Part shown: positions 20,404 to 32,400 of the stretch, piece by piece | Position numbering within the stretch: position 1 is the stretch's first letter | How the letters are laid out: each line of letters opens with the position of its first letter | Assembly (NCBI GenBank): GCA_018466975.1 | Contig: CM031563.1 | Span: forward strand, 248,001 to 312,000 | Direction: 5' to 3' | DNA: 64,000 nt | DNA from: Sparassis latifolia | Lineage: Eukaryota; Basidiomycota; Agaricomycetes; Polyporales; Sparassidaceae | The notes under the pieces: generated by a model | Database searches by the model: none | Told to the model about the DNA's origin: nothing | Seen by the model: only the letters and a program-made list of their open reading frames with translations | Made by a program: the position numbers and the translations under genes

Positions 20404-23060
20404 ATGGCCACCGTCAACTTGTCCTCCTCGTCGAACTCCATGTCTCTCTCCTCGTCCACCCGCGACGGAGCCATAGTCTACAAGGGAAAATACACCAGAT
20501 CATGGCAGCAGCTACCCCACGAAATAATCAGGTCCGCTTTTGTTCATTTTGCCCATTCTCGTTCGCGCCACTCGTCACTGATTCTTGTATCCAAAGACTT
20601 ATCGCTACTTTCTATCTGCTCGATGTCACAACAGCCATTCGCCCTCCAAATACTTGGGAAATGCGGGAGTTGTGGCCCTCGCGCCTCGTATTCCTGGTCT
20701 TGCGCCAGGCGCTTGACCTCGAGAAGTTGATGTGCCTTTGTCCGTCGTGGGGGTTGGCTCGTATGTCTTCTTTGCTTATGCCATGCTTGTCATTCATCTT
20801 TGTCACCAGTGGAGCATCACTTGTTCTGGCAACATGCGCTCACTGTTATCGACCCGCACAACGTCCTTGGGCATTGCGCGTTCGTACAATCCAACGCCAC
20901 AGCCGGTTCGACCAATGCCGCAACCCTACGCGTCACTCCATACCATCATTTCCAGACAGTTCGGTGCTCCTCGTGTATGGTATGCCGAATTAACGTGCCA
21001 TACACAAATAACGGCCTGGCCTACGCCAAACGACAGCTTTTGACTCCAACATTAGGAAGCATCGTCACATGTCGCGAGCATAGGAAGACCACTTACTGCG
21101 GGGTTTGCTTGCGAGAAGCACCCGCATCGGAGGGAGAGGCAGAATTTGCCCAAGGAACGTCAGTCTTCTGCGTCGAGAATGAGGACGAAGAGACTTGGCC
21201 AGGCGTAGAGGCGACATGCCGATTTTGTAGAGCCGAGTGGCTCTGGCGACGAGTGCAACACATCCCAGCCGATCGGGAGGCCGTCGGAGGCACTGACTGG
21301 GAGTGTCCCGACTGGGAGGCGCGCCAGTCGTTGGAGGCATTCATTGACCTTGGAGAAGGTACAATCGGCGATGTCATCGCCCTCGCTCGGGAGAAACATT
21401 GGCTACGAACGAACACGAAGTTAGCCGACATGCTGAAGCAAGCCGTTGCCGCATCGCGGTTCGTGTCTAGGGCCGAGGCTGGGGAGGAATATACCAGCGA
21501 AGAGGATGTGAGCGATGCAGACGACCCAGAGTTAATGAGCATCACGGAAGATGCGGGAGGCATTCGCGAGATCGCGATCAACGATTGGGCAAGAAACCGC
21601 ATCCTGGACGGCCATTGGATCAGTCCTGCCGATCAGTGGTACGGTTACACCGACAGGAGCAAGTTTGGTGACGTGCCCGCTCAACATCCATGCCCCTGGA
21701 ATAGAGGGGCAATATACAGTGGAGCTTTAGAGGATCGCGAGAGCGAGGCCGTTGCGGACGGCGAGGAGTTGGAACATCCCCGGCCAAAAACGCTCAGACC
21801 ACCGGTTCCTCCTTCGTTCCACCTCTGCGAACAGGCTTACAAGGCGTTCATACGGCAAATGAGGGAGATTTTATTGCCTCCGATGAATAACATCGTGAGG
21901 CGTTTGGTCATCGAATGCACGGCTGACGGTGTGGATCCAACGATGAAGGCCGCGAGGATGACGCCCGAGGACGTTATGCAGGAATTGAGAGATGAAGGCG
22001 TGTGGTTCAACGGCGTTGACTGGCTGGAGCGCAGGGCGAATGCGAGGCGCGAGCATGGGCGCGACAGAGAGCGAGCGAAGGATGATGACGCGTCCTCTTC
22101 CTCCTCTAGATCGGACGGCTCCCATACAACAAGTCCAGTGCTGTCGACCACAACGCTGCAGACCACGCCGTCCCCTCCGCCGAGTGGAGGTATTAAAGAC
22201 GATGATTGCTTGTCTTCCCCCACTGCGCCTTCTGCTCCCGTTCTTCCAATCGCGGTTTTCCCGGTGCTCAAGTCTCCCCAGATCTTGCATCCGATTCCCT
22301 ATATACCGGTCACAATGGCTCACATGCCGCTGTACAGCTTGGAGGCGTTCAATGCCGTGCGTTCTTCTACTTCTCCTGATAGTACACCGTTCATTAATTT
22401 ATTGTGACTTGCCCCTTTCAGGCCTGGAGAGAGGCATGCGCGCCTCTCTACCAATGCAGGTGTACCGTCTGTGAACGTGCAGTCTTGAAGGCCAATATTG
22501 CGGCCGGAAACATCGTTCCAAGCCAACCGCCGCCACAGGTTTCACCCTGTGTTCAGCCAGTGCCGCAGCAGCCTGTTTCTATCAGAATTTCTCCAGCACA
22601 CGCTGAAGAAGAAGAGGAGGATGAAGAAGAGGAGGAGGAGGAGGAGGAGGAGGAGGAAGAAGAAGAGGAAGACCCAGAAGAAGATGGTGAATCCGAGAAA
22701 GGAGACGATACCTCCATTCCAGAATCTCTGTCGGAAATCTCTGCCTGTCGAGTCACTCCTCGAAAGCGATCCTCAAGGGAACTTGACGCCGAAGCTTTTG
22801 CGGAAGCCATTGTGCAAAGTGTTGAAGGCAAGGACTTGAGCGAGCGAGGCGGGACACCTCCGAAGCGGCCTCGCAGAGAAGGGTCATTCTCGCCGGTAAA
22901 TGTCAGCCCCACATCTTCCCCGGCACGACTACGCAAGAGATCCTCGGAGGAACTCGAAGATGGCTGTGAACTCCAGCCAGCTGGTAATGGCGACGCGAAG
23001 AGAGTGAGGACAGAGGTGCCTCGTTCTGTCTTCAAGGTAACTGTCGACCACGCGGGGTAA
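20404..23060 (+). CDS. F-box-like, cysteine-rich protein of unknown function
   Basis: Four exons join in phase: 20404-20531, 20597 to about 20760, about 20811 to 22356 and 22422 to 23060. The N-terminus is Ser-rich and is followed by WQQLPHEIIRLIATFYLLD, an F-box-like helix start. Next come cysteine groups that look like metal ligands: CSSCMVC, CREHRKTTYCGVC, CRFCRAEW. The middle has AINDWARNRILDGHWISPAD and an aromatic-rich patch. Later come a low-complexity Ser/Pro stretch, a run of about 22 acidic residues and basic clusters (PRKRSSRE, PPKRPRRE) suggesting a nuclear protein. No named family is recognised beyond the F-box-like start. It resembles lineage-specific basidiomycete proteins. Confidence 0.75.
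22604..22671 (+). repeat. GAA/GAG microsatellite coding for polyglutamate
   Basis: Nearly pure GAA/GAG triplets inside the coding sequence of the gene at 20404 give a run of glutamates with a single aspartate. Triplet purity makes length variation between strains likely. Confidence 0.9.
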
Positions 23061-23674
23061 GAGAGGGATGGGTGGATCTGTGATCCCCCTGTACAAGGTA
23101 GCTTGAACGGCCCAACTCGTGGTTCCCTCGCCGAAGCCGCGGGTTGCTCTGGAATTCAACTGTTCGTGCATACAGTCCACGCTATCCGGCTGTCAAGATT
23201 CGGCTATCTGGCTCGCTCTGGTCGCCCGGCACATGTACTGCGCGCGTTCAGGCCTTTGTGGAGTATCCCTTCGCATCCTTTCTCCAGTTTTTCCTTTTCT
23301 TGTATTATCACCCCGAGTTGATCCCCTTTTGCGCGTACTGTTATTTCATCCCCAGTTCTACCGTCTTCGAACCTTGGATCGCTCTTGTGTTGGTTGTGTA
23401 GTCGCGTGTCAATGTGTACGATTGTCCTTCCGCCTCCAGTGCTGAATACTACCAGACGGATTATTGAATAGTGTACACAAGCGAGTGCCCTCTACATGGC
23501 GCAGAGCACGAGCGTTGCCCCATCTTGCAAGGTTTACGTATGGACCGCTTTTGAATCCCTGACGCGTCTACGCGTCTCAGGCTAAGTAATTCCGATTCAC
23601 ACTCAATTTTAGTATGGTTCTCCTCCTCTGTTCTGATCCCCGTTATTCCCATTCATTTAACAATTCTTGATAAC
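23061..23674. other. 3' flank of the F-box-like gene and tRNA upstream region
   Basis: No gene seen. It contains T-rich stretches near 23290 and 23340 compatible with the 3' untranslated region. Confidence 0.5.
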
Positions 23675-23774
23675 GCCCGCTTAGCTCAGTGGTAGAGCGC
23701 GCCACTCGTACTACCTTCTTACGTAAGCAGGGAAAGGAATGGTGAGGTCGGTTGTTCAATCCAGCCAGCGGGCA
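23675..23774 (+). tRNA. tRNA-Thr(CGT) with a 28-base intron
   Basis: The acceptor stem GCCCGCT pairs with AGCGGGC (23767-23773), followed by discriminator A. The D arm is GCTC/GAGC. The anticodon stem CGCCA/TGGTG allows one G-T pair. The loop is CTCGTA plus A, with anticodon CGT at 23707-23709. The T arm GGTTG/CAGCC carries loop TTCAATC. An intron at 23711-23738 starts one base 3' of the anticodon, the standard eukaryotic position. The mature tRNA has 72 bases before CCA. No T-run terminator was seen directly downstream, though TTTGTTTTTG follows at about 23783. Confidence 0.93.
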
Positions 23775-25074
23775 AATCTGAATTTGTTTTTGAGTCAACT
23801 AACCGACGCAACTAACACTCGTTGCACCCCCTTGCCCCACCCACTGGCAAGTTAAGTTTTCTGAAACCAGCTAGCATGTGAGTTTCCGAGCCATCACAAG
23901 GAGACCATTTGCACAATTGTCCCGCTTGTGGAAGGTGGTGCCATGAAGCAGGCACTTTGTCAGCTACCTCGTAGCTGAAACGAAACAGTGAATCCGATGG
24001 CTGTGCCGATAACATATTGGATACGTTGCAGTGTGGAGACGGCCGCATCGGACAAGTTTTGTCGATAATCAAGAGAAGAGGACGTGAGATGCACCAAGTC
24101 ACTCGCCACCACTGCTGCGGCAGCCTCGTCCAGGTGTTCAATAGCACATGTCGAGCGTCGTAAAGAACTTTCAACGACCGTGTCTGGTGGTGGAGTCGTT
24201 CTGGCATATCGAACAGCTACCTGCAGAGGGCGCATTCATCTGTGCTGTCCTTGCGCTCTGCACGCGTCCAAATTGCGACCGGCTTTCGAGTAGCATCCCT
24301 AAGAGGAGAAACAAATGAGACAGATGGTGGTGCGAGGTTCATGGCGAGGAATGTAACCAGATCCTCTGGCATCTTCCTTGGGCGTCTTCTTGGCAGATTT
24401 GAGAACAAAATAGCCACATTATGAAGAACGCACAAAGATTGGCCCGAGGAAACTCGTGGACCGTCACTGCATCAGTGACCGAAGCCACTCCTCAGGTGTC
24501 GCTGGTAATGCTCAGCAACAGCCAAGAGCGGGTTCATGCACCCGGCAGGATGACTGCTCTCGCTCGAAGTGTTGGTAGCAATCGGCCTGCAGGGATGATA
24601 GAGAGCGCATGTACAATCTTCGTACCTGCAGTTCGGTGGCTTCTTATCTGGGTGTCGCAGAGTCCACGACGACCGAGAGCGGGTTTACCCGCGTCGGAGT
24701 GCTATCGCGAGCCGTGGAAGTAGCGCCGGACTACTACCGTGAGCACTGGGGTAGCATGGGACTGCTGCCGCGAGCGGTGGAGGCAGCGTCGGCGTGCAGG
24801 GAGAAAGCGCATACAGGATCTGCAGCTTGTGGTCCGGGCAGCCAAAATGGAGGAAGGCATGCGGATGTATGCGCGGCAGCTTGACTCTCGAGTTCACCTT
24901 CCGCGAGTTGTGCTCCACACACGAGATGCTGTGGTCGCACAGGAAATGATCAGGGTAAAGTGCGATGAACTTGAATCCCGGGAGACTCACTTGCAATGGA
25001 CAGAGCCTTGCGGATATAATTGGGTCAGGTTATCCTCACACTAGTACTGAACTCGGGAACATAGATTGACAGCA
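23775..25074. other. Intergenic region with gene-like fragments
   Basis: The minus strand between 23960 and 24430 has protein-like stretches (SSLRRSTCAIEHLDEAAAAV, KMPEDLVTFLAMNLAPPSV) in different frames with no good splice solution. They may be a decayed gene. No family is recognised. Confidence 0.35.
24530..24860. repeat. Degenerate tandem repeat
   Basis: Imperfect units of the form GACTGCTxxCGCxxGxxGTGGxxGTAGCxxCGG occur near 24550, 24689, 24730 and 24761. Units 1 and 4 share further sequence: CTGCAGGGATGATAGAGAGCG against GTGCAGGGAGAAAGCG. Two units are preceded by GAGCGGGTT. It looks like an old minisatellite. Confidence 0.5.
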
Positions 25075-25963
25075 GCTTTCATGCGGTGTCAATATATGAT
25101 ATACGTACATGTATGCGCCGGTACATGATGTATGACTGCCAGAAGGACAACACTTTAGCGTCATGAAATGCGAGGCGGGTACACTCACATTACGATGGAA
25201 CCAACCCACGAGTGGGCTAGGGACCTCCCAAACAACAAAGGCGTGCAGAGTGTTCACTCATGATCACGACTCTGTCTCCCCGACAACGGCGGAGCATCCT
25301 CCTCGACTAATCGCCTGAACTTCTTCAGCTCTCCCTCCCCCAACTCATAGCTCTCATCCGCGAGGGGAAGCTGCAATCCCTCACCGCCTGCAAGTAGCCT
25401 TTCACCCCGCCCTCGATCGCGCCCCTGAAATTAGCAAACCTGCGGTCGAACTTCGCCTGGTGCCTGCCCCAGGCACCCATGACGTCGTCCCACACGAGCA
25501 CTCGTCCGTCCGTCTCGCAGCTCGCGTCGATGCCAATGGTCGGTGCGCGAGGCGGAGAGGGGGTGGGGTACAGCTTCGAGGACGACGGCGAACGCGCCGC
25601 GGAGGGCGTTCGTGGATCACGAGGATGAGGAGTGATGGGGGAGGCCAACGCAGCCTGGTCGAGAGAGTCGCCAAAGAGGGAGATGTGGACCACTACAGCG
25701 TAGCAGGCACGAACAGCGGGGAAGTTGTACGCGGTGAGCATCGTGATAGGTACACCGGCGTGACAGAGTTTGTGGAGGTGCTGGATGGTCACCTTCCTAC
25801 GGGCTACATGATGCGGGTGAGCGAAATGAGGGGGAAAGGGTAGGAAGGACACGAACGGACAGCTGACGGGCTCTCCTCTGGGCGAACGCTCATCCATCTT
25901 TGGGTGAGAAAGCGAATGGTTGGATGACAAGGCTGCAGGGCAGAGACCGAGGAGAACCCGCAT
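25075..25963 (-). pseudogene. Decayed copy of panB (ketopantoate hydroxymethyltransferase)
   Basis: The minus strand reads MRVLLGLCPAAL, then KVTIQHLHKLCHAGVPITML, TAYNFPAVRACYA, GDSLDQ, then jumps to RAPTIGIDASCETDGRVLVW, DDVMGAWGRHQAKFDRRFAN and GGVKGYLQAVRDC. The intact gene at 43342 has the same blocks. Here roughly the middle third is missing and a frame-shifted remnant of the LEAVPHPL region remains. Similarity continues past the stop: TGTACCGGCGCATACATGTACGTATATCAT is shared in part between the two 3' flanks. The missing part includes most of the active-site barrel, so the product cannot be active. It is in inverted orientation to the intact gene, about 18 kb away. Confidence 0.88.
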
Positions 25964-26730
25964 ACTTACTGGCAGCTGCTCCCTTACCTAAGCAGCTCAG
26001 TGGAATGGTCAGATTGTTCCATCCAGCCATTTGATACATGGCTCAACTCTGTTCTTGTGTGACACATCTTGAAACCAATCTGCCACCATGTGAGTACTTA
26101 CTTGCACCGTTGTCCTTGGTTCTGGGTGGAGAGTGTTAGAAAATCTAGTTCACAAGGGAAAACTTGTTAGATGTCCAATCTATACCTGGCAACAAAATCC
26201 ATATACCTAGAAGATGGTTGAAGAGAATATACAGGTGGTGAATTTTGCATCCGCAGGAGCGCCTGTGACCGCCGGCAAAAAGCGACTCCGCATTCAGGCC
26301 AGGATTATCCGGATATGGAATGAACGTACGCTGCCCGCCCTCTTCGATGATGCGGGCTTGTTGACGTCTGCTGTACGAGCAAGTACTTCCCAGTCGTGAA
26401 TATGAACATGCATGAACTACTGCGTCCTTGGGGAGTGCCAGATGGTAGATATCTCAATTCCGAGCGAAACAAACTATTTCTTTGTTCGAGGATACGAGTG
26501 GCGGCCTGACGGATCGTGAGCCACTTGACGACAAAGTCCACTTACCTTTTAAACAGCTCACTCACCTTGCTCCCCGCCCTCGCACTTTCGTCTCCACCAC
26601 ACTGCACGTAACCCAGCAACTTCCTTTAGTGACCAAGTGACGCTAGCGAAGGCTTGTCAACTGAACATTCTGTCACGGCCACGCTGCTCAGCAAACTCCA
26701 TCAACACATTCCCTCACAGCGTGCGGGACC
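25964..26730. other. Intergenic region
   Basis: No supported gene. It separates the panB pseudogene from the first tandem paralogue; the last 150 bases are pyrimidine-rich and probably hold that gene's promoter. Confidence 0.45.
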
Positions 26731-27745
26731 ATGGGCCGTCCAAGCTACAGCACGCCATTGACACGACTCAAACGAGTAAACGTCGGGTTCTATCCCCGTA
26801 ACTCGGAAAAGTACAAGCTGCATGTGAGCTTCATATTGTGTTAGAGGTAAGCATAATTAACGAGACCGAGTACCAGCAGGATGCCCACCTCGACACCATC
26901 CTCAGTCCAATCTGGGTCCACAGCGCGAAAGTCTGCCGGACTCCACACCTTCCGTCGAAGTCCAGCCGTTTCGACCGCAGCCTCATCCCGTTCATGGCGG
27001 TGCGTGACCTCGGGGCCACACCGCAAAACCAGACGGAGCAAGAGCCAGTCCTCGCGCAATTGGAGTACGCTTGGGATCTCGAGAAATATTATCGGTGGAA
27101 GGCGGAGCGAGACAACGCAGTGACGAGCCCGCTTTCCGAGGTGCCGGTGGCGTGCTCCTCGGACAGCGAGACGGAGTGTGACGCGGAGTCCACGTTGTCT
27201 GCATGGTCGTCTGCATGGTCGACTGCAGCGTCGACTTCTAAAACCGCTGAGGTTTTGCTTGCGAGCCCGAAGGATCCTAGCTTACCTCTGGATGTGGACA
27301 ACGACTCTCCTGTGGACACCACTCCTAAAGTGCGCATGCCGGCCCCAATGGAGCGTGTGCGCGAGCTGGGCTCCACGGCGTTAATAGAAGCGTACGAGGT
27401 CGTCTGTGAAGACAAAACAGACATCCGAGGATGTGCACGCGGTGGTGACAAGGTGCGCAATCCCTCAGCAAAGATGGAAATTGAGCTGACGGCGAAATGC
27501 TCTGGTGGCAGGAATATGGCAGATATGCACGCGACCTTGCCATACTAGCTGACGAGGAACTGAAGCCGACACGTTTGTGTATCTCTTCACAGAACATATG
27601 GCCGGAAGCCGCGTCGCCGCGAGACAGCTCCTCGGGTAACAATGGATCATGGGGTGGCGAAGTTGACACAGTGGATGTTTCGCTTCGCAGAGAGAGGGCT
27701 ACTGCCGCCGTCGATCGTCCTGTAAGAGGAATATGTCGAATGTAA
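26731..27745 (+). CDS. Unknown protein, tandem paralogue 1
   Basis: Exons 26731-26823, 26877-27452 and 27512-27745 keep frame across introns of 53 and 59 bases. The protein starts MGRPSYSTPLTRLKRVNVGF. Exon 2 opens QDAHLDTILSPIWVHSAKV, followed by a Ser/Thr/Asp-rich middle and a helix EYGRYARDLAILADEEL in exon 3, ending at TAA 27743. A shorter first intron (41 or 47 bases) is also possible. No domain is recognised. The L-x-TI-x-SPI-x-V-x-SA motif and the intron just before it recur in the next gene, so the two are probably a tandem duplication that has diverged widely. Confidence 0.6.
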
Positions 27746-28289
27746 CTCCTGGTGAGTAGGATCGGCGGCAGACGATTGATTGTAATCAGTGCTATAACTT
27801 AACATAGGTGGCGAGAAGGGCGATAATCACCTTGTGTAACACCTAACCCTAGAGGTTGTACATATCTATGGAGATCAGTGATCTTCCTTCCTCACTCGTG
27901 CAGACCGGTCGATCACCATCGCCTTGCAAACGCATGCGACACGGATAAAGCAGGATGGAGTACACATATGTAGCTGGTGAATGGCCATCAGTTACAGATG
28001 GCCAGAGCCAGCACAAAAGTGCTCACCCACCACGTTTTGTGCCCTACAACAAACCACTGGCATCAATGCCGATCAATGCCGCAACTTCCACTGCCTCCAC
28101 GAACAAAGCCGCCAGCACGCGAGGTGCCATCATCGCACGGACAATGGAAAAGGAGTGGTGGGTCTGTCGACGCCACTCGCAAGGCATGTTGTGCGTTGTG
28201 AAGGAGAGTATAAAACGCATCCTGTCAAGAGCGTAGCACACCAATTCCTTCTTCACTGAAACCCCATCTTGCTCCTCGACCCATCCTCA
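27746..28289. other. Spacer between the tandem paralogues
   Basis: 544 bases with no supported gene. A TATAAAA at about 28210 lies 80 bases before the next start and could be a TATA box. Confidence 0.45.
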
Positions 28290-29461
28290 ATGAGCCATGC
28301 ATACGAAACGAGCCAGACTATCCTGGCGCCCAAACCACAGCTACCACCCGCACGATTCTCACCAGTGCTACTCTGGCAAGCCAACATCAACATGGAGGCG
28401 GAAGCGGAAGCACAGGCTCCTACCATCCAACAAGACGCGTCTGTAAGTAGAAACAAACTGGGCACATACGATCTACTCACCACAGAAATACAGATAGGAG
28501 ACTACCACCACCTCGGCACCATCCACAGTCCTATCCGGGTAGATAGCGCAGAGATGTTCTGGTCGCCAGAAAGATCGCCAGCGTCAGAACGCGATGGCAG
28601 CGCATACTACCGTCTGGCACCGCCCACGACGTGGGATGATACATCTCCAAACCCGTATTCGAGCATGGAGAACACCGCATGTACGCAACGGGGCGCGTGC
28701 TGGGCTGAATATCTGCCATCTGATTCCAGCATATACTCGGGTAGCCCTGTCGCCCTGTCCCCAGGATCACCGTACGCGAGGATGTGTAACGAATGCGACG
28801 CCAACAGCCCGTTAGCAAGGAATCAGGGCGGTGTATTCGTCAGAAGTTTGAAACGGGGCGACAATGAGGCAGATAACGCCACTACGAGCCCCGAAGAATT
28901 ACAGGAGGATGAGCAGTGGTTCTTGGACCTCCGTTCCTTTCCACATATATCTCAAAGGAGATATGATCCACGCACTGAACGTCCTCTAACACCACCCTAT
29001 ATACACCGGTCACAGCAGATATGGGAACCGGTCGACCCAGAGCGAGAGGTTTGGATATCAGTCGACGCGAGAGGCTTCCACCAAGAGGCATTCAATCTGG
29101 AGCAACGCCTGAGCGTCCTTGATGATGAGATAGTACGTGGCACACCCTAAAAGAGAACCAGAGATGAGCTGACGACAGCTGACGCCGACAGGAATCTGGC
29201 GGCTACTGGCCCATCCTCATAGAGGACTCACCTGCGAGTACACCCGCATCTAGGTCGCCGATGCTACCACTGCAGCCCCTCCCACCACTAAGTCGAGCGG
29301 GAGAGAGCGCGTGCGACAAGTCCGGCGAATCGCTGGATGAGCTGTTAAGATACGCTGAGATATATCTCGCCAGTACTGCAAACGCAGCTCCCGAAGCACT
29401 GTCTGTCCCGTGGTTACTTGCAGACGAGGACATCATCAGTGACTGCTGGTGCGCGGTATAG
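28290..29461 (+). CDS. Unknown protein, tandem paralogue 2
   Basis: Exons 28290-28442, 28494-29132 and 29192-29461 join in phase. The intron at 28443-28493 starts GTAAGT and ends ACAG; that at 29133-29191 starts GTACGT. The protein starts MSHAYETSQTILAPKPQLPP. Exon 2 begins IGDYHHLGTIHSPIRVDSAE, matching the start of exon 2 in the gene at 26731. A long polar region with many Ser-Pro pairs follows, and the C-terminus has SLDELLRYAEIYLAS. The first intron could also be read through in frame. No known domain. Function unknown; the Ser-Pro pairs could be kinase targets. Confidence 0.6.
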
Positions 29462-32400
29462 AGAGTCCCGATGGAGGAAGTATCGGTTTAGCAATCCATC
29501 CGAGACAGAACTGCTCAATATGCTCCTTACGACGCCAATGCTGGCTTCGCTGATACCCCGAGAACCACAGGAGTCATTCAGCCTGAACGCAAGGGAGACT
29601 CCTGGTTTGCGCGCCATACCCGATGGCGAACGAGTCTCAATTCCGAGGCACAGCGGGCGTCAATCCAATGATAAATACTTTGATGCTCATCTTGTGCCGC
29701 CTACAATGCACCGACAGCTGCAGCCAGTTGGCAGGTTTATTTGAACGTTCCCAATGGCCATTTTGCATGTCTGGGTGACGGCTTGGATGTGGGAGCCTCG
29801 CATGATGATAGCTAGTCATTTTAGATTCGTAATAACGTTTGTAGAGTGTAACAGTTCACCTCTGATGACTAACTGTAAATTGAAGCAAGCGTTCGGCGTC
29901 GCGACCTTGAGAAAAATAAGTAAAATTCGACCGGGCAAAAAATCGATTTATTGAGGCTGCCGAACACGGACGATACACTTGTGCAATGTCGCAGGGTCCG
30001 CATGGGCTAAAAATAAATTCAGTGAACCTTCTGGTGTCTCTACAGCGCGCCAAATTATCTGCTGCAGCAGTTCCAATCAGTACCACAAATGGAAGTGTCT
30101 GAAGCAGCGATTGTTGGACCGGACGCGAATTGGCTCACCCTGGAACAACGATCGATCCGAGACCTCATCGCAGTGTGTTGACAGAGTTCGCCGTTCAACG
30201 TCCACGGATGAGTCTGGCGGAACCGCGTCTCCAGGCTCCTGGGTGAGATTGCGATAAGCTAGGATTAGAGATGGTGCGATTGGCTCCGAATCGCAATCAA
30301 CGATATCGGGAGAGAGCATCGGGAGGTCGTCGCTCTGTTTACAGCAGAATCGGGGTGCGAACTGCAGAGGGGTGCTCACCTGCCTATCCTGCTTATCCTG
30401 CGTCCTCACAATACAGCATCCGATGTATCTAGAAGCAGCGCAATGCGGCGCTGAACCCTATCTTCTAGTTCCCCCGACACGGCTCATGTCCAACATTGCG
30501 GTGTCTTCCTTGCGACGGAGCTAGATGTACGCGCTGGCGCGTTACAGCAGTTTCCTGTGCTTGGGAGAGTGCCGTAAGATCGGTAGAATGCTTGCCCGTG
30601 TGAAGAGGAAAGCCTCTGAGCGTCAGCCAGAAGGAGGAAGTTGGTTTGAGAATTGGCGGGACTTTGAACTCACCGCGTTCGGCTGCGGCCGAGAGCCATT
30701 TGTGTTAAATTTCTAGCTAAATTTCCCGTTTCCGAGATTGCAGTCGAATTAAATGTGGTTGGCCAATGAGAGGGCAAGGACGCTATTGGCCTGAGAGGCG
30801 GAGGATGTACGACTGGAGCCAAATTGGGAAGAGAATGCATGTGATTGTGGACCGGATACATATACTGGGTGGCTGGAATCATGCTGTCCACCAAATTCAC
30901 GTTCGCCCTCTGATCAAGGAGCTCGTTGTGTTAGTCCATCTCCCATGACCATCTTCCGTCTTCCAGAGTCCCACGTACGTACCTCGCCAGGCTCTCTCCA
31001 CGGCCTCATTTCTTTTCACGCTTATGGCGACATCCTCATGGTGGTCCTGGATTGCAGAGCCCCCTCTACAAATTTCACCCAATTAGTCCGGGGCCAACGA
31101 ATCGCGGCGGGTCGCATCAATCTGTCAGGACTTTGCCATATCGTATTTTCATCAGCAAATCAGCGGCCTCGCTCAGGTAGCGCGAAACATATTCACACTA
31201 CCGCCCTCCCCCGTGCCCCAATGGCGTGCTCATCCGTTCCGGCGCCATCCTCGCGCATGTATTGGCTCCCGCCTCGCTCGCGGTGATTCGTCCACTTTCT
31301 TTCAGCCCGTCAGAAGGCCCAAACGCGCTCGTGAGTGGTGTCCCTTTTGTGACAAACTTCTTTGATGATCTATGTCAGACGTAATGTGGTCGCGGGCTCT
31401 GGTAAGAATTTCGAATTCACGAAGACGATCCCATACACGCGGTTCCGCGGCGTTCTGCAGTGTGCGCGCCCCTGCACTCACACGTCCTAGTACAGCACCG
31501 TGGCTGTAATGTCCCCGGCTTGATCATCATATGGCATTTCTGCATTGCATGCCATATGGATGACCTATCTCACATGTGTTCTGCTACGAGTATGCAGGCG
31601 CCAGTTGCAAGGATCGTCGACAAATACATGCGCAGGCGACGCTGAATCCTCGGCAACAAGCGGTCAGTCGGGAGGGGGCACTTTGTCCAGGAATCTTTTC
31701 CGCGAAGGCAGCCCGCCGTGTGCCGAAGAGCAATATGTCCATAACGGACGCATTCGCCTTCTGTTCGGTTCTGCAACGCGAGCCTGCACCCTCACTAGAA
31801 CGTCCTCGCACACCCCAACGACTGGCGCGGTCCGCGCCACCGCGTCTCTGTCCACCTTCGCGTTGTTCTCCGTCGTCTTGCGCCACCATCTGCTAGTACC
31901 GGCCCCCCCTTTGGCACCTGTCAATGTCTTTTGTGTTCACCCTTGTATAACCTGACCACTGTTCTCGCGATGCACGGCCGCCCGATGGTACTCGGGTTGT
32001 TCTTCCTGGTTCTCTCCTCGGAGTGGTCTCGTCCCCGTTCTCTTCGTTGGGACTCTCGGAGTGTTTCGTTCCCCGGCTTCTACATAGCGCCAGCGATTTC
32101 TCCGCGTCTCTGATCGTCTGCGTGCTAATTCCAAATGCTAGGCTATACTGCGGCATGGGGGAACCCATCCCTAGCACGGTGACCATGAGTTTGGCTGCGA
32201 TCCCCGCATCCCTGGGCTGTGTGTAAGCCGAAGGTGCTCGCCTGCTCTTGTTCTCGAGATACCATATATGCGTGTACATACACACGAGCTGGCGTTCCAG
32301 CCGCTTGAGGCTACTTTTCTCGTCTAGCGCTTGTAATTGAATATTATTACGTCTTTCCCGCATCTGTGGCTGCGAGAGACTGAGACTCGGAGTGACGGCC

